Below, in pieces: positions 1-7,717 of a stretch of 64,000 bases of DNA. This DNA comes from Streptomyces liliifuscus. Lineage in GTDB: Bacteria; Actinomycetota; Actinomycetes; Streptomycetales; Streptomycetaceae. The DNA lies in assembly GCF_016598615.1 (NCBI RefSeq), contig NZ_CP066831.1, positions 2,294,001 to 2,358,000 on the forward strand. The letters run 5' to 3'. The first letter of the stretch is position 1; each line of letters begins with the position of its first letter. A program made the translations under genes and the position numbers. The notes beneath the pieces are model-generated. The model searched no databases. It saw only the letters and a program-made list of their open reading frames with translations, and was not told where the DNA came from.

Positions 1-319
1 TCAGGTCGAGCGAGGTGTACGCCATGCCCTGCGGGAGGGTGGACTGGACGGCGCAACCCGCCGCCGAGTCGAGCAGGGTGGCGAAGATTCCGCCGTGCAC
101 GCTGCCGATCGGGTTGTAGTGCTCCTCCCCCGGCATCAGGGAGAAGACCGCCCTGCCGGGCTCCACCTCGTCCAAGGCGAAGTCCATGCTGCAGCCGATG
201 GGCGGCGCCGGCAGTCGCCCCGCCTGCACCTCGCGCAGGAAGTCGATACCGGCCATGCGCCCGGCGGCCTCCGCCAGGATCGCTGGGTCTTCCCATTCAT
301 ACGTTCGTGTTCGTCCCAC
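1..319 (-). CDS. PaaI-family thioesterase (hotdog fold), C-terminus cut by window edge
   Basis: This gene runs off the left edge; 106 codons are visible. The frame carries a hotdog thioesterase core: a segment reading HYNPIGSVHGG near residues 68-77 followed by LLDSAAG, matching the PaaI/YdiI pattern in which an Asp or Glu near the HGG turn serves catalysis. Such enzymes hydrolyse acyl-CoA thioesters in the cytoplasm. I chose the GTG at 317-319 because a GGGAAGG-type ribosome binding site lies about 12 bases upstream and no ATG fits this frame; a nearby ATG at 298-300 belongs to another frame that stops at 136. It is divergent from the HxlR regulator at 413, a common regulator-enzyme pairing. 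Substrate unknown. Confidence 0.8.
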   Translation of the reverse strand, partial: MGRTRTYEWEDPAILAEAAGRMAGIDFLREVQAGRLPAPPIGCSMDFALDEVEPGRAVFSLMPGEEHYNPIGSVHGGIFATLLDSAAGCAVQSTLPQGMAYTSLDL

Positions 320-343
320 GATCCAGCGCCTTCCCGTCTGACT

Positions 344-364
344 TTTGCAAACGAAGCTAGCTTC
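344..364. promoter_or_regulatory. Palindromes in the thioesterase/HxlR divergent promoter
   Basis: Two adjacent perfect palindromes, TTTGCAAA (344-351) and GAAGCTAGCTTC (353-364), sit in the 93-bp gap between the divergent thioesterase and HxlR genes. Position and symmetry suggest an operator for the HxlR-type regulator. This is inferred only from symmetry and location. Confidence 0.4.
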
Positions 365-412
365 CGGCTCACCTGACTGTCAATGACGAAGCCAGGCCCT
401 TAGGATGGCGAG

Positions 413-880
413 ATGGAGTGGCTTGAGGCGAGCACGGAGAACTGCCCCATCCAGCGGACGCTCGACGTGGTCGGGGAGAAATGGACGCTGCTGATCCTGC
501 GTGACGCCGTCAACGGCGTCCGCCGCTTCGACGACTTCCACCGCCACATCGGCCTGTCGGAGGCCGTCCTCAGCGACCGCCTGCGGAAGCTGGTCTCGAC
601 CGGGATCCTCAAGACCGTCCCCTACCAGGAGGCGGGCAGCCGCTCCCGCAACGAGTACCGGCTGACCCGCAAGGGCTGGGACCTGTGGCCCGTCCTGATG
701 GCACTGAGCCAGTGGGGCGAGACCCACGCCCTCGACGCCGAGGGCCCCGTACTGGACGTCCGCCACACCGACTGCGACGCTCCGGTCCGCGTCGTCGTGG
801 AGTGCTCCACGGAACACTCCACGCTCACCCCCAGGGAAGTCACCGCCCGACTGGGACCCGGCGCCCGCCTCCGCTCCTGA
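413..880 (+). CDS. HxlR-family winged-helix transcriptional regulator
   Basis: A 155-residue protein with the compact HxlR winged-helix domain over about residues 8-105: a Cys-Pro near the start (residues 11-12), then VVGEKWTLLILRD, the RF-DDF--HIGLSEAVLSDRLRKL recognition region and the wing. Family members are small dimeric DNA-binding proteins, often responding to reactive electrophiles or thiol oxidation; the N-terminal Cys11 is the position used for redox sensing in several relatives. The C-terminal 50 residues are not conserved and I cannot assign them. It is divergent from the thioesterase, with two palindromes in between, so it probably controls itself and that enzyme. It is convergent with the sigma factor gene downstream, with a hairpin between. 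Confidence 0.88.
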   Translation: MEWLEASTENCPIQRTLDVVGEKWTLLILRDAVNGVRRFDDFHRHIGLSEAVLSDRLRKLVSTGILKTVPYQEAGSRSRNEYRLTRKGWDLWPVLMALSQWGETHALDAEGPVLDVRHTDCDAPVRVVVECSTEHSTLTPREVTARLGPGARLRS

Positions 881-885
881 ACCCC

Positions 886-920
886 GGGCCCGCTCGGGAT
901 GGTTCGTTCCCGAGGGGCCC
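886..920. terminator. Hairpin between convergent HxlR and sigma factor genes
   Basis: GGGCCC-CTCGGGA (886-899) pairs with TCCCGAG-GGCCC (908-920), interrupted by one bulged base, with an 8-nt loop. It fills the gap between two convergent stop codons (880 and 925) and would serve both strands. No T-tract follows, as is usual in high-GC actinobacteria. Confidence 0.6.
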
Positions 921-924
921 GTAC

Positions 925-1863
925 TCAGCGACGCAGGGCGGTCTCCCGCTCCATGTGGGACAGCTTCTCCGGATTGCGTACGGCGTAGAGGCCGGTGATG
1001 AGGCCGTCGTCGATGCGTACCGCGACGACGGTGTCGAGCTCGCCGTCGAGTCGGACGATCAGCGCCGGGTGGCCGTTGACCTGCGCCGGCCGCAGTGACA
1101 GCGCGTCGGCGACCCTGCCCATCCCCGCGACCAGCAGGCGGGCCACCTTGTCGGCGCCCATGATGGGTCGCAGTACGGCCTGCTTGACCCCGCCACCGTC
1201 GCCGAGGAGGACGACGTCCGGCGCGAGGATGTCGAGCAGGCTCTGCAGATCGCCCGTGTCGACCGCCCGCTGGAACGCGTCGAGCGCGTCCCGGGTCTCG
1301 GCCGGGGAGACGACCCCGCGCGGCCTGCGCGCCGCGACATGCGCCCGGGCCCGGTGCGCGATCTGGCGGACCGCGGCCGGGTTCTTGTCGACGGCCTCGG
1401 CGATCTCGTCGTACGCGAGGTCGAACACCTCGCGCAGCACGAACACCGCCCGCTCGGTCGGCTGCAGAGTCTCCAGCACCAGCAGCATCGCCATCGAGAC
1501 GCTGTCGGCCAGTTCGACGTCCTCGGCCACGTCGGGCGCGGTGAGCAACGGCTCGGGCAGCCAGGAGCCGACGTAGGACTCCTTGCGGCGGCCGAGCGTA
1601 CGCAGCCGGCTCAGCGCCTGCCGGGTGGTGATCCGGACCAGGTACGCGCGCTGGTCCCGCACGGTGCCGAGGTCGACGCCCGCCCATCGCAGCCAGGTCT
1701 CCTGAAGGACGTCCTCCGCGTCGGCGGCCGAGCCGAGCATCTCGTAGGCGACGGTGAACAGCAGGTTCCGATGGGCGACGAACGCCTCGGTGGCGGGGTC
1801 CGTGCGTCCGCCCTCGGCGAGTTGCCCGGCCGTGTCCTCCGCGCGCTCGCTGTACTCGCTCAT
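925..1863 (-). CDS. ECF41-type RNA polymerase sigma factor with SnoaL-like C-terminal domain
   Basis: A 312-residue extracytoplasmic-function sigma factor: sigma-2 over about 30-95, sigma-4 over about 125-178, then a roughly 110-residue SnoaL/NTF2-like extension. The ECF41 hallmarks are all present: WLPEP at 101-105 in the linker, DGGGVK at 222-227 and NPEKL at 297-301. In characterised ECF41 members the C-terminal domain modulates sigma activity in place of an anti-sigma factor. The ATG at 1863 was chosen because GGAG lies just upstream and the sequence MSEYSERAE fits family starts; the open frame extends to 2031 without family similarity. The gene is divergent from a carboxymuconolactone-decarboxylase-like gene, the standard ECF41 partner and usual target. 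Confidence 0.9.
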   Translation of the reverse strand: MSEYSERAEDTAGQLAEGGRTDPATEAFVAHRNLLFTVAYEMLGSAADAEDVLQETWLRWAGVDLGTVRDQRAYLVRITTRQALSRLRTLGRRKESYVGSWLPEPLLTAPDVAEDVELADSVSMAMLLVLETLQPTERAVFVLREVFDLAYDEIAEAVDKNPAAVRQIAHRARAHVAARRPRGVVSPAETRDALDAFQRAVDTGDLQSLLDILAPDVVLLGDGGGVKQAVLRPIMGADKVARLLVAGMGRVADALSLRPAQVNGHPALIVRLDGELDTVVAVRIDDGLITGLYAVRNPEKLSHMERETALRR

Positions 1864-1971
1864 CACCGGCTGCTCCTGCCTGTGCGCTGTCGACGGTTTC
1901 ACGCGCACAAGACGCCGGTCGCCGCCGCTCTGTGACATCCACTGGCCGTGGCGCACGTCACACCATCGCCC

Positions 1972-1998
1972 CGTCACAGGGAGCGAGGCGCCGGCATC
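1972..1998 (+). promoter_or_regulatory. Candidate ECF41-dependent promoter of the CMD-like gene
   Basis: CGTCACA at 1972-1978 is followed after exactly 16 bases by CATC at 1995-1998. From established work on ECF41 factors the target consensus is TGTCACA, 16 bases, CGTC, so this matches 6 of 7 and 3 of 4. It lies about 60 bp upstream of the start at 2059. A further hyphenated dyad (TGTGACA near 1931 and CGTCACA near 1955) lies just upstream. Confidence 0.45.
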
Positions 1999-2058
1999 TC
2001 GTGTTCGGCCAGTGCAACACCACGAGTCCACCGCGACACCACGAGTGAGGACGAAGCC

Positions 2059-2544
2059 ATGGACACCCGATTCAACCTGTTCGACAACGAGATCGCCGGC
2101 AGGTTCGCCAAGCGGTTCGCAGGCGCCGGCCTGCTGATCCAGCAGTCACCGCTGCCGAAGTCCACACAGGAGCTGGTGTCGCTGCGCGCCAGCCAGATCA
2201 ACGGCTGCGGTTGGTGCATCGACATGCACACCAAGGAGGCCGCGGCCGCCGGTGAGACCGCGGTCCGGCTCAACCTGGTCGCCGCCTGGCGCGAGTCCAC
2301 CGTGTTCACCGAGGCCGAGCGGGCCGCGCTGGCGCTCACCGAAGAGGGCACGCGGCTGGCCGACGCCCACGAGGGCGTGTCCGACGAGACCTGGGCCCAG
2401 GCACGCAAGCACTACAACGACGACCAGATCGCCTCGCTGGTCTGCCTGGTCGCCCTGATCAACGCGGCCAACCGGCTCGCCGTGATCGTCCACCAGCGGG
2501 GCGGCTCCTACGAGCCCGGCATGTTCGCCGCCGCATTCGACTGA
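2059..2544 (+). CDS. Carboxymuconolactone-decarboxylase/AhpD-like protein
   Basis: A 161-residue AhpD-like fold protein carrying E-x-x-S-L-R-x-S-Q-I-N-G-C-G-W-C-x-D-x-H, i.e. a CGWC redox motif at 50-53 and His57, the arrangement of thiol peroxidase/disulfide-relay members of this family rather than of true gamma-carboxymuconolactone decarboxylases. It is expected to act in the cytoplasm on peroxides or reactive small molecules. The ATG at 2059 is preceded by a GACGAAG site and matches family starts. It is divergent from the ECF41 sigma factor, and that sigma factor is its probable activator. The exact substrate cannot be read from the sequence. Confidence 0.88.
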   Translation: MDTRFNLFDNEIAGRFAKRFAGAGLLIQQSPLPKSTQELVSLRASQINGCGWCIDMHTKEAAAAGETAVRLNLVAAWRESTVFTEAERAALALTEEGTRLADAHEGVSDETWAQARKHYNDDQIASLVCLVALINAANRLAVIVHQRGGSYEPGMFAAAFD

Positions 2545-2606
2545 CCGACGGCCGAAGCCCGCCTGCTCGCCCGCCTGCTCACCCACTCGCCCGCTTGCCT
2601 GCCGAT

Positions 2607-2618
2607 CGTAATATTACG
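2607..2618. promoter_or_regulatory. TetR operator candidate upstream of the TetR gene
   Basis: CGTAATATTACG is a perfect 12-bp palindrome, strikingly AT-rich for this DNA, 66 bp upstream of the TetR start. A related site (CATAACATTATG) sits at 5238-5249 between two other genes of this neighbourhood, both fitting CRTAA-N2-TTAYG. I infer autoregulation. Confidence 0.6.
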
Positions 2619-2684
2619 TACGTCAGCCCATGTCTTAGGCTTGGGTGCGAGGCATCGGCCTTACGGAGCGAACGGAGGAAGCTC

Positions 2685-3257
2685 GTGGTGCGCTACGCCA
2701 AGGAGCACAAGCAGGTGACGCGGCAACGCATCATCGAGAAGGCCGGCCATCGGTTCAAGCAGGACGGCATCGACGGCTCGGGCATCTCCACACTGATGTC
2801 GGATGCCGGGCTCACCAACGGAGCCTTCTACGCCCACTTCGCGTCCAAGGACGACCTCGTCGCCCATGTCGTGGCCGAGGAACTGCGCACGCAGGTCGCG
2901 AGCTACGGCACACTGCGCCCCGGCCGCCCGGGGCTCGAGGACTTCGTGCGCGAATACCTGTCGCCCGAGCACCGGGACCACCCCGGTCTCGGGTGCCCCT
3001 CCGCCGCCCTGCTCGACGAGATCGGCCGCTGCGGGGACGAGACCAAGCACGCCTACACCGACGGCGCGCGGGACATCGTGGAGGAGATCGCCGCCCGCCT
3101 GACACCCGAGAACCCGCGGTCCGCCCGGGGCAGGGCCATCGGGCTCTTCACCATGGTGGTGGGGACGTTGCAACTGTCCCGCGCCCTGTCCGACCGGAAG
3201 TTCTCCGACGAGGTCCTCGATCAGGGAATCGAGAACGCCCTCGCGTTCATGCGCTGA
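2685..3257 (+). CDS. TetR/AcrR-family transcriptional regulator
   Basis: A 190-residue TetR-type repressor. The N-terminal helix-turn-helix (about residues 12-58) contains the typical RQRIIEKAGHRFKQDGIDGSGI and AGLTNGAFYAHFASKDDLV elements; the C-terminal ligand domain includes a GCPSAALLDEIGRCGDE segment with two Cys. Two adjacent GTG codons (2685, 2688) follow a GGAGGAA site; the first gives the usual MVRYAKEHK start, and the open frame further upstream lacks family similarity. A perfect palindrome upstream suggests autorepression, and a second site lies in the divergent SDR/oxidoreductase promoter 2 kb away, so this protein probably controls those enzymes too. Inducer unknown. Confidence 0.9.
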   Translation: MVRYAKEHKQVTRQRIIEKAGHRFKQDGIDGSGISTLMSDAGLTNGAFYAHFASKDDLVAHVVAEELRTQVASYGTLRPGRPGLEDFVREYLSPEHRDHPGLGCPSAALLDEIGRCGDETKHAYTDGARDIVEEIAARLTPENPRSARGRAIGLFTMVVGTLQLSRALSDRKFSDEVLDQGIENALAFMR

Positions 3258-3341
3258 GAGGGTTGAGGGGGGCCGAGGCGGCCGAAGGGGCCGAGGGGGC
3301 TGGGAGAAAGGCACACGGCCGCACTCGGCGCCTGCCGCCCC

Positions 3342-4208
3342 CTACCGTTCGAGAAACTCGACAGCCGTCGCCACGAACTCCCGGTGGAACTGGAAGATGC
3401 CGCCGTGGCCGGCGTCGGGGTAGATCACCAGCTCGCTGTTCGGCAGTCGCCGCGCCAGGTCGTACGAGTTCTGCGACGGAACCATCCTGTCGCTCTCACC
3501 GTTCGCGACGAGCACGGGCTGCCGGATGACGGAGAGATCCTGGGGCCGCTCCAGCCCCCACCGGTGAATGGCCTTGAGCTGGTTGCTGTACGAAATCGGG
3601 GAGATCGCCTTGTCCCGGTCCTGGGTGCGCTCCTTGAGGCGGGCCAGGAACTCCTTCCCGGCCTGTCGCCCGGCCGCGGTGCGCGTGAAGAAGAGGAACT
3701 GCTTCGGATCCTGAAGCGTGAACAGCCCTCGGACGGTGTCGAGATGGGACAGCAGGGTCACGTTCTTGATGCCCTCGCCGCCGGCGGGTCCGGTACCCGT
3801 CAGAATCAGCCTGCGGACGAGGTCCGGATCGGTCTGCGCGATCACCTGGGCGATCATGCCGCCCATCGACAGGCCATGAAGATCGACGCGGTCGAACCCG
3901 AGCGCCCGGACGAAGGTGACGGCGTCCTTCGCCATCGCCTGGATGGTGCGCGGTGTCGAACCGGTCGAAGCGCCGACGCCTCTGTTGTCGAACGTGACGA
4001 CTCTCCGCTTGCCTGCGATGCCGTCGACGACCCGCGGGTCCCAGTTGTCGAGGACCGCGGCGAGGTGGGTGAGAAAGACAACCGGGACACCGGACCGGGG
4101 CCCGAGCTCGCGATACGCGAAGGTCACTCCCCCGGCGGTGACGGTGCGGGTCGGTGCGTTCTTGTACGACGTCACCTCGTGCCCTCGTACGTCCTGTGAG
4201 TCGTTCAT
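3342..4208 (-). CDS. Alpha/beta-fold hydrolase
   Basis: A 288-residue cytoplasmic alpha/beta hydrolase. The nucleophile elbow GLSMGG places Ser114; the acid is probably Asp240 in GESD, and His268 lies in DAGHGG. A THLAAVLDNWDP segment near residue 47 is the oxyanion-loop region and DNRGVGAST near 74 is the typical post-beta-4 turn. The sequence resembles the 3-oxoadipate enol-lactonase/chloroperoxidase-like group, but that group covers many esterases and lactonases, so I give no substrate. It is convergent with the TetR gene and is followed on the same strand, upstream, by an SDR gene after an 83-bp gap; the two may be cotranscribed from the SDR promoter. Confidence 0.85.
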   Translation of the reverse strand: MNDSQDVRGHEVTSYKNAPTRTVTAGGVTFAYRELGPRSGVPVVFLTHLAAVLDNWDPRVVDGIAGKRRVVTFDNRGVGASTGSTPRTIQAMAKDAVTFVRALGFDRVDLHGLSMGGMIAQVIAQTDPDLVRRLILTGTGPAGGEGIKNVTLLSHLDTVRGLFTLQDPKQFLFFTRTAAGRQAGKEFLARLKERTQDRDKAISPISYSNQLKAIHRWGLERPQDLSVIRQPVLVANGESDRMVPSQNSYDLARRLPNSELVIYPDAGHGGIFQFHREFVATAVEFLER

Positions 4209-4291
4209 GGTCCTGCCCTTCGGTGTGGGGGTTCTCTGTGAGCGCGTACCGGCTCCTCCTCCCTTGCCGGAATCTCGGACCGGCCCTGGTG

Positions 4292-5107
4292 TCAGCCGGC
4301 CAGTTTGTTGAACTTGCGGATCTGCTTGTCGAAGGTCCGGGCGGGAGCGATGCGGCGCAGCACGCTGAGGCGTCCGGCCAGCGGGCCGGCGGTGTAGCGC
4401 AGCTTCGGCGTCGGGTCGGTGGCTGCCGCGACGATCGCCTTGGCGACGACGGCGGGGGCGTCGCCGCCCCTGACCGCCTCCGCGACCAGCCGGTCGGCGA
4501 TGTGGCGCTGCTCCGCGTAGACCGGCAGCGGCCTGTCGGGCTGCACGATGTTCCCTTCGAACGCGGTGTTGGTCGCGCCGGGCTCGACGAGGAGGATCCG
4601 GACGCCGTGCTCGCGGACCTCGTGGTCCAGGGATTCGGAGTAGCCCTCGACCGCGTGCTTGGACGCGACGTACACGGCCATGTAGGGCTGGGGGATGAAA
4701 CCGTAGATCGACGACGTGTTGATGATGCGTCCGCGGCCCTGGGCGCGCATGTGAGGCAGGACGGCCTTCGTCATGCGGATGAGACCGAACACGTTGATGT
4801 CGAAGACGCGCCGGTCCTGCGCCAGGGAGCTTTCCTCGGCGGCGCCCGTCGAGCCGATGCCGGCGTTGTTGACCAGGACGTCGATCCGGCCGAACCGGTC
4901 GGTGACCTGCTGGACCAGGGCGGTGACGGACGCGTCACTGGTCACGTCGAGGTCCAGGAAAGTGACGCCGTCGAGCGGAGTGACCTGCGAGGTCTTCCGG
5001 CCGGTTCCGACCACCTCGAAGCCCGCTTCTACGAGCGCGAGGGCGGCCGCTCTGCCGATGCCGGAGGACGCACCTGTCACGAGTGCCACCGGCTGTGTTG
5101 TCGTCAT
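4292..5107 (-). CDS. Short-chain dehydrogenase/reductase (SDR), classical type
   Basis: A 271-residue classical SDR. TGASSGIG at 11-18 binds the nicotinamide dinucleotide, NNAG is at 80-83, and the catalytic set is complete with Ser near 132-133 in NTSSIYG, Tyr146 and Lys150 (Y-V-A-S-K). An Arg and Lys just after beta-2 (GRK, about 36-38) suggest preference for NADP(H). The C-terminal tail is long, as in SDRs that act on bulky or lipid-like carbonyls. It is divergent from a quinone-oxidoreductase-like gene at 5310, and an AT-rich palindrome matching the TetR operator lies in between, linking the two to the TetR gene at 2685. Confidence 0.9.
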   Translation of the reverse strand: MTTTQPVALVTGASSGIGRAAALALVEAGFEVVGTGRKTSQVTPLDGVTFLDLDVTSDASVTALVQQVTDRFGRIDVLVNNAGIGSTGAAEESSLAQDRRVFDINVFGLIRMTKAVLPHMRAQGRGRIINTSSIYGFIPQPYMAVYVASKHAVEGYSESLDHEVREHGVRILLVEPGATNTAFEGNIVQPDRPLPVYAEQRHIADRLVAEAVRGGDAPAVVAKAIVAAATDPTPKLRYTAGPLAGRLSVLRRIAPARTFDKQIRKFNKLAG

Positions 5108-5237
5108 GTGGAGTCCTTGAGGAATTGATGATGCTCATGCGCTCTACGGGGATTCGGAACGCCGTCGACGCCCCACGGCAGTCCCGGGACCAGCGATTCC
5201 GTACCGGCGAGTCCATTTGCGGACCGCTGACTCGCAG

Positions 5238-5263
5238 CATAACATTATGACCGTACTTTAATG
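5238..5263. promoter_or_regulatory. Second TetR-type operator, SDR/oxidoreductase promoter
   Basis: CATAACATTATG (5238-5249) has perfect 5-bp arms around two bases and fits CRTAA-N2-TTAYG, the pattern of the palindrome in front of the TetR gene (2607-2618). A weaker copy, CGTACTTTAATG, follows at 5252-5263, matching 4 of 5 bases in each arm. The site lies between divergent starts at 5107 and 5310. Confidence 0.55.
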
Positions 5264-5309
5264 AGCGACGGCACCCTCGTCCGCCTGCGGACGGGACAGG
5301 GAGACGACG

Positions 5310-6314
5310 ATGAGGGCTTTCACTGTGGAGCGCTACGGCAGCAAGGACGGCGTGCGTGTCGGCGACGTGCCGGAGCCGGACGTGGGCGCGGACGACGTGC
5401 TGGTCCGGATCGTGGCCGCGAGCGTCAACCCGCTCGACCGCATGATCCGGGACGGCGAGATGAAGACGATCCTGCCGTACAAGGTCCCGTTCGTCCTGGG
5501 CAACGACCTGGCCGGAGTGGTGGTCGAGGTGGGCGCGGCCGTCACACGGTTCGCGGTAGGCGACGAGGTCTTCGCGCGGCCCGACAAGAACCGGATCGGC
5601 ACGTTCGCCGAACGCATCGCGGTGCACCAGGACGACGTGGCGATCAAGCCGGCCGCGCTGACCATGGAGGAGGCCGCGTCCCTTCCCCTGGTCGCCCTGA
5701 CCTCATGGCAGGCGCTGGTCGAGCGGGCACACGTCCAGCCGGGCCAGAAGGTCCTCATCCACGCGGGCTCCGGCGGCCTGGGCACCATCGCCGTCCAGTT
5801 GGCCAAGCAACTCGGCGCGTACGTGGCCACCACCACGAGCACGGCCAACGTCGACCTGGTGAAGCGGCTGGGCGCGGACGTCGTCGTCGACTACAAGAAG
5901 CAGGCGTTCGAGACGGAGCTGCGCGACTACGACGTCGTCCTCGACTCGCTCGGTGGCGAGACCCTCAAGAAGTCCCTGGACGTGCTCAAGCCCGGCGGGA
6001 AGGTCATCAGTGTCGCGGGCCCTCCGGACGCCGCTTTCGGCAGGGAGCTGGGAGCGAACCCGGTCATCCGGCTGGTGATGTCCGCGCTGAGTCTCCGGAT
6101 CCGACGAGCCGCCCGGCGCCGCGGCGTGACGTACTCGTTCCTGTTCATGAGGGCCAGCGGCGACCAGCTGCGCGAGCTCACCCCTCTCATCGAGACCGGA
6201 AGGATTCGGCCCGTCGTCGACACCGTGTTCCCGTTCGAAGCGGCCCGGGAGGCGCTGGAGTACGTCGAAGCGGGGCGCGCGAAGGCCGGCAAGGTCGTCG
6301 TCAGGATGCCGTGA
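5310..6314 (+). CDS. NADP-dependent quinone-oxidoreductase-like MDR enzyme
   Basis: A 334-residue medium-chain dehydrogenase/reductase without structural zinc cysteines, of the zeta-crystallin/quinone oxidoreductase type. The N-terminal GroES-like domain spans about residues 1-125 (with NPLDRMIRDG and LGNDLAGVVVEVG), and the Rossmann domain carries GSGGLG at 153-158 in VLIHAGSGGLGTIAVQLAK. Members reduce quinones, enones or reactive carbonyls with NADPH in the cytoplasm. A GGGAGA site precedes the ATG. It is divergent from the SDR gene and shares with it an operator-like palindrome, so the pair is probably induced together. Confidence 0.88.
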   Translation: MRAFTVERYGSKDGVRVGDVPEPDVGADDVLVRIVAASVNPLDRMIRDGEMKTILPYKVPFVLGNDLAGVVVEVGAAVTRFAVGDEVFARPDKNRIGTFAERIAVHQDDVAIKPAALTMEEAASLPLVALTSWQALVERAHVQPGQKVLIHAGSGGLGTIAVQLAKQLGAYVATTTSTANVDLVKRLGADVVVDYKKQAFETELRDYDVVLDSLGGETLKKSLDVLKPGGKVISVAGPPDAAFGRELGANPVIRLVMSALSLRIRRAARRRGVTYSFLFMRASGDQLRELTPLIETGRIRPVVDTVFPFEAAREALEYVEAGRAKAGKVVVRMP

Positions 6315-6408
6315 GGGACATGGACACACCGCGGGATCGACACCGCCGGGCGAAAGCCACTGGGTGCTATTGGCCGTGGGCCGTGAGCTGTGGGCTATGG
6401 GGTGTGGG

Positions 6409-6445
6409 CTGTGGGCACCACCCGGCCTCGTGGTGGTGCCCACAG
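6409..6445. terminator. Hairpin between convergent oxidoreductase and glycosidase genes
   Basis: CTGTGGGCACCAC (6409-6421) pairs perfectly with GTGGTGCCCACAG (6433-6445), an 11-nt loop between. It lies between convergent stops at 6314 and 6468 and would serve either strand. Confidence 0.65.
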
Positions 6446-6467
6446 CGTCATGCCCGGCCCGAGGGAC

Positions 6468-7664
6468 TCAGGACGACGGCACGGGCCTGGTGGCGAAGTA
6501 CGGCTTGCAGACTCCGCCGACCCAGTCGGTGGCGATCTCCAGCAGGCTGTTCCCGTCCGCTGACGGCAGCAGGGCCGAACTGTAGTTGGGGCAGTAGTCG
6601 ACGACCGTCGAATCGACGGTCACCGGAGCCGGGATCTCCCGCCAAGTGCCGCTGCCGCCCGCGCTGTTGACCCACACGGTCCTTCCACTGCCGGCGGCCC
6701 GCGTGCCGTCCTTGTTGTAGAGGACCTGGCCGATCAGGAAGAGCCGGCCCAGCGGATTGCCCGCCTCGGGAGCCCAGGCCACGGTCGGGGCGTGCTTGAA
6801 GTACTTGCCGTCGGCCGTCTCGGGCCGGAAGCCGAGGAACGGACCGCCCGTCCAGTCCCAGCCGTCGGCCGAGGTCCGGTAGTGCACGACGCACTGGTAC
6901 TGCCCGGGGGCGGCACAGATCTCGTACGACATGAAGTAGGTGCCGTTGCCGAGCTTGCGGACGACTGCCATGCCGGGGCGGTCGGTGACGAGCGGGCTGA
7001 TGACGGTGGCACGGTGCCCGGTCCAGGCCAGGCCGTTCGAGGTGCGGGCCGCCATGAGCTTCTGGCTGTGTGCGGGGTCGGTCTCGTCCGAGTAGTGGGC
7101 GACCAGTTGGCCGGAGGCGTCGACGGAGAACTCGGGCTCCCACAGGCCCCCCGTACTGCCCGCGGTGGCGATGGTGGACAGATAACTCCAGCTGCGTCCA
7201 AGGTCGTTGCTCTTGAAGACCCGCAGGGCCATGCGCCGGTTCGTCTCGTCCTGGCCGACCGAGGCCGACCAGAGCAGCGTGCCGACGGGCAAATTGCCGA
7301 TTCTCTGCGGGAGTTCGAAGAGCGTGGAACAGCAGAGTCCCTGGCCGCCTGCCGCCTCCGGGTCGCTGACCGTGCCGACCTGCCGGAAGGAGGCGCCGGA
7401 GTCGGTGCTCTCGTAGATGGCTCCGAGTCCGTTGTTTCCGGAGAACGTGACCACCGACGACAGGATGCGGCCGTTGGCGCCCGGGTTGTGTGCGAGGCGG
7501 ACGGCGCGGGGGTACAGGCCGGTGTCGTTGCGCAGCACGGTGCCGGTCGCCGCGTCCGCCGTTCCGGACTGCGCGGTGAGCAGGGCCGCCAGGAGGGCGA
7601 TCAACGCGGAGACCAGGGCGGCCAGTTGGAGCGAACGCAGTGGTGTACGGGGTCTTGCCGACAT
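6468..7664 (-). CDS. Secreted sialidase-fold protein, GH93-like exo-arabinanase candidate
   Basis: A 398-residue exported protein: basic start, hydrophobic segment about 12-32 and a likely cleavage after ADA near residue 38. The mature part has beta-propeller features: an Asp-box-like STDSGASF at 86-93, a second near 156 (SNDLGRSW), a vicinal CC at 111-112, and EPEFSVDASGQL. It will often be auto-named exo-sialidase, but the gene order (GH51 arabinofuranosidase, sugar ABC transporter, LacI regulator) fits family GH93, exo-1,5-arabinanases that share this fold. That assignment is inferred from context and a general resemblance. The ATG at 7664 has GGGAG upstream. It is the last gene of the operon, 110 bp after the GH51 gene, with a 17-bp tandem repeat in the gap. 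Confidence 0.6.
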   Translation of the reverse strand: MSARPRTPLRSLQLAALVSALIALLAALLTAQSGTADAATGTVLRNDTGLYPRAVRLAHNPGANGRILSSVVTFSGNNGLGAIYESTDSGASFRQVGTVSDPEAAGGQGLCCSTLFELPQRIGNLPVGTLLWSASVGQDETNRRMALRVFKSNDLGRSWSYLSTIATAGSTGGLWEPEFSVDASGQLVAHYSDETDPAHSQKLMAARTSNGLAWTGHRATVISPLVTDRPGMAVVRKLGNGTYFMSYEICAAPGQYQCVVHYRTSADGWDWTGGPFLGFRPETADGKYFKHAPTVAWAPEAGNPLGRLFLIGQVLYNKDGTRAAGSGRTVWVNSAGGSGTWREIPAPVTVDSTVVDYCPNYSSALLPSADGNSLLEIATDWVGGVCKPYFATRPVPSS

Positions 7665-7717
7665 CAGATTCTCCCATCGGGGTGCGGGCTGGATCTGTTC
7701 GGACGGTGACGTCGGAG

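Noticed and set aside
1948..2058. Longer N-terminus for the CMD-like protein
   Set aside because: The extension covers the candidate ECF41 promoter and has no similarity; the ATG at 2059 fits the family.
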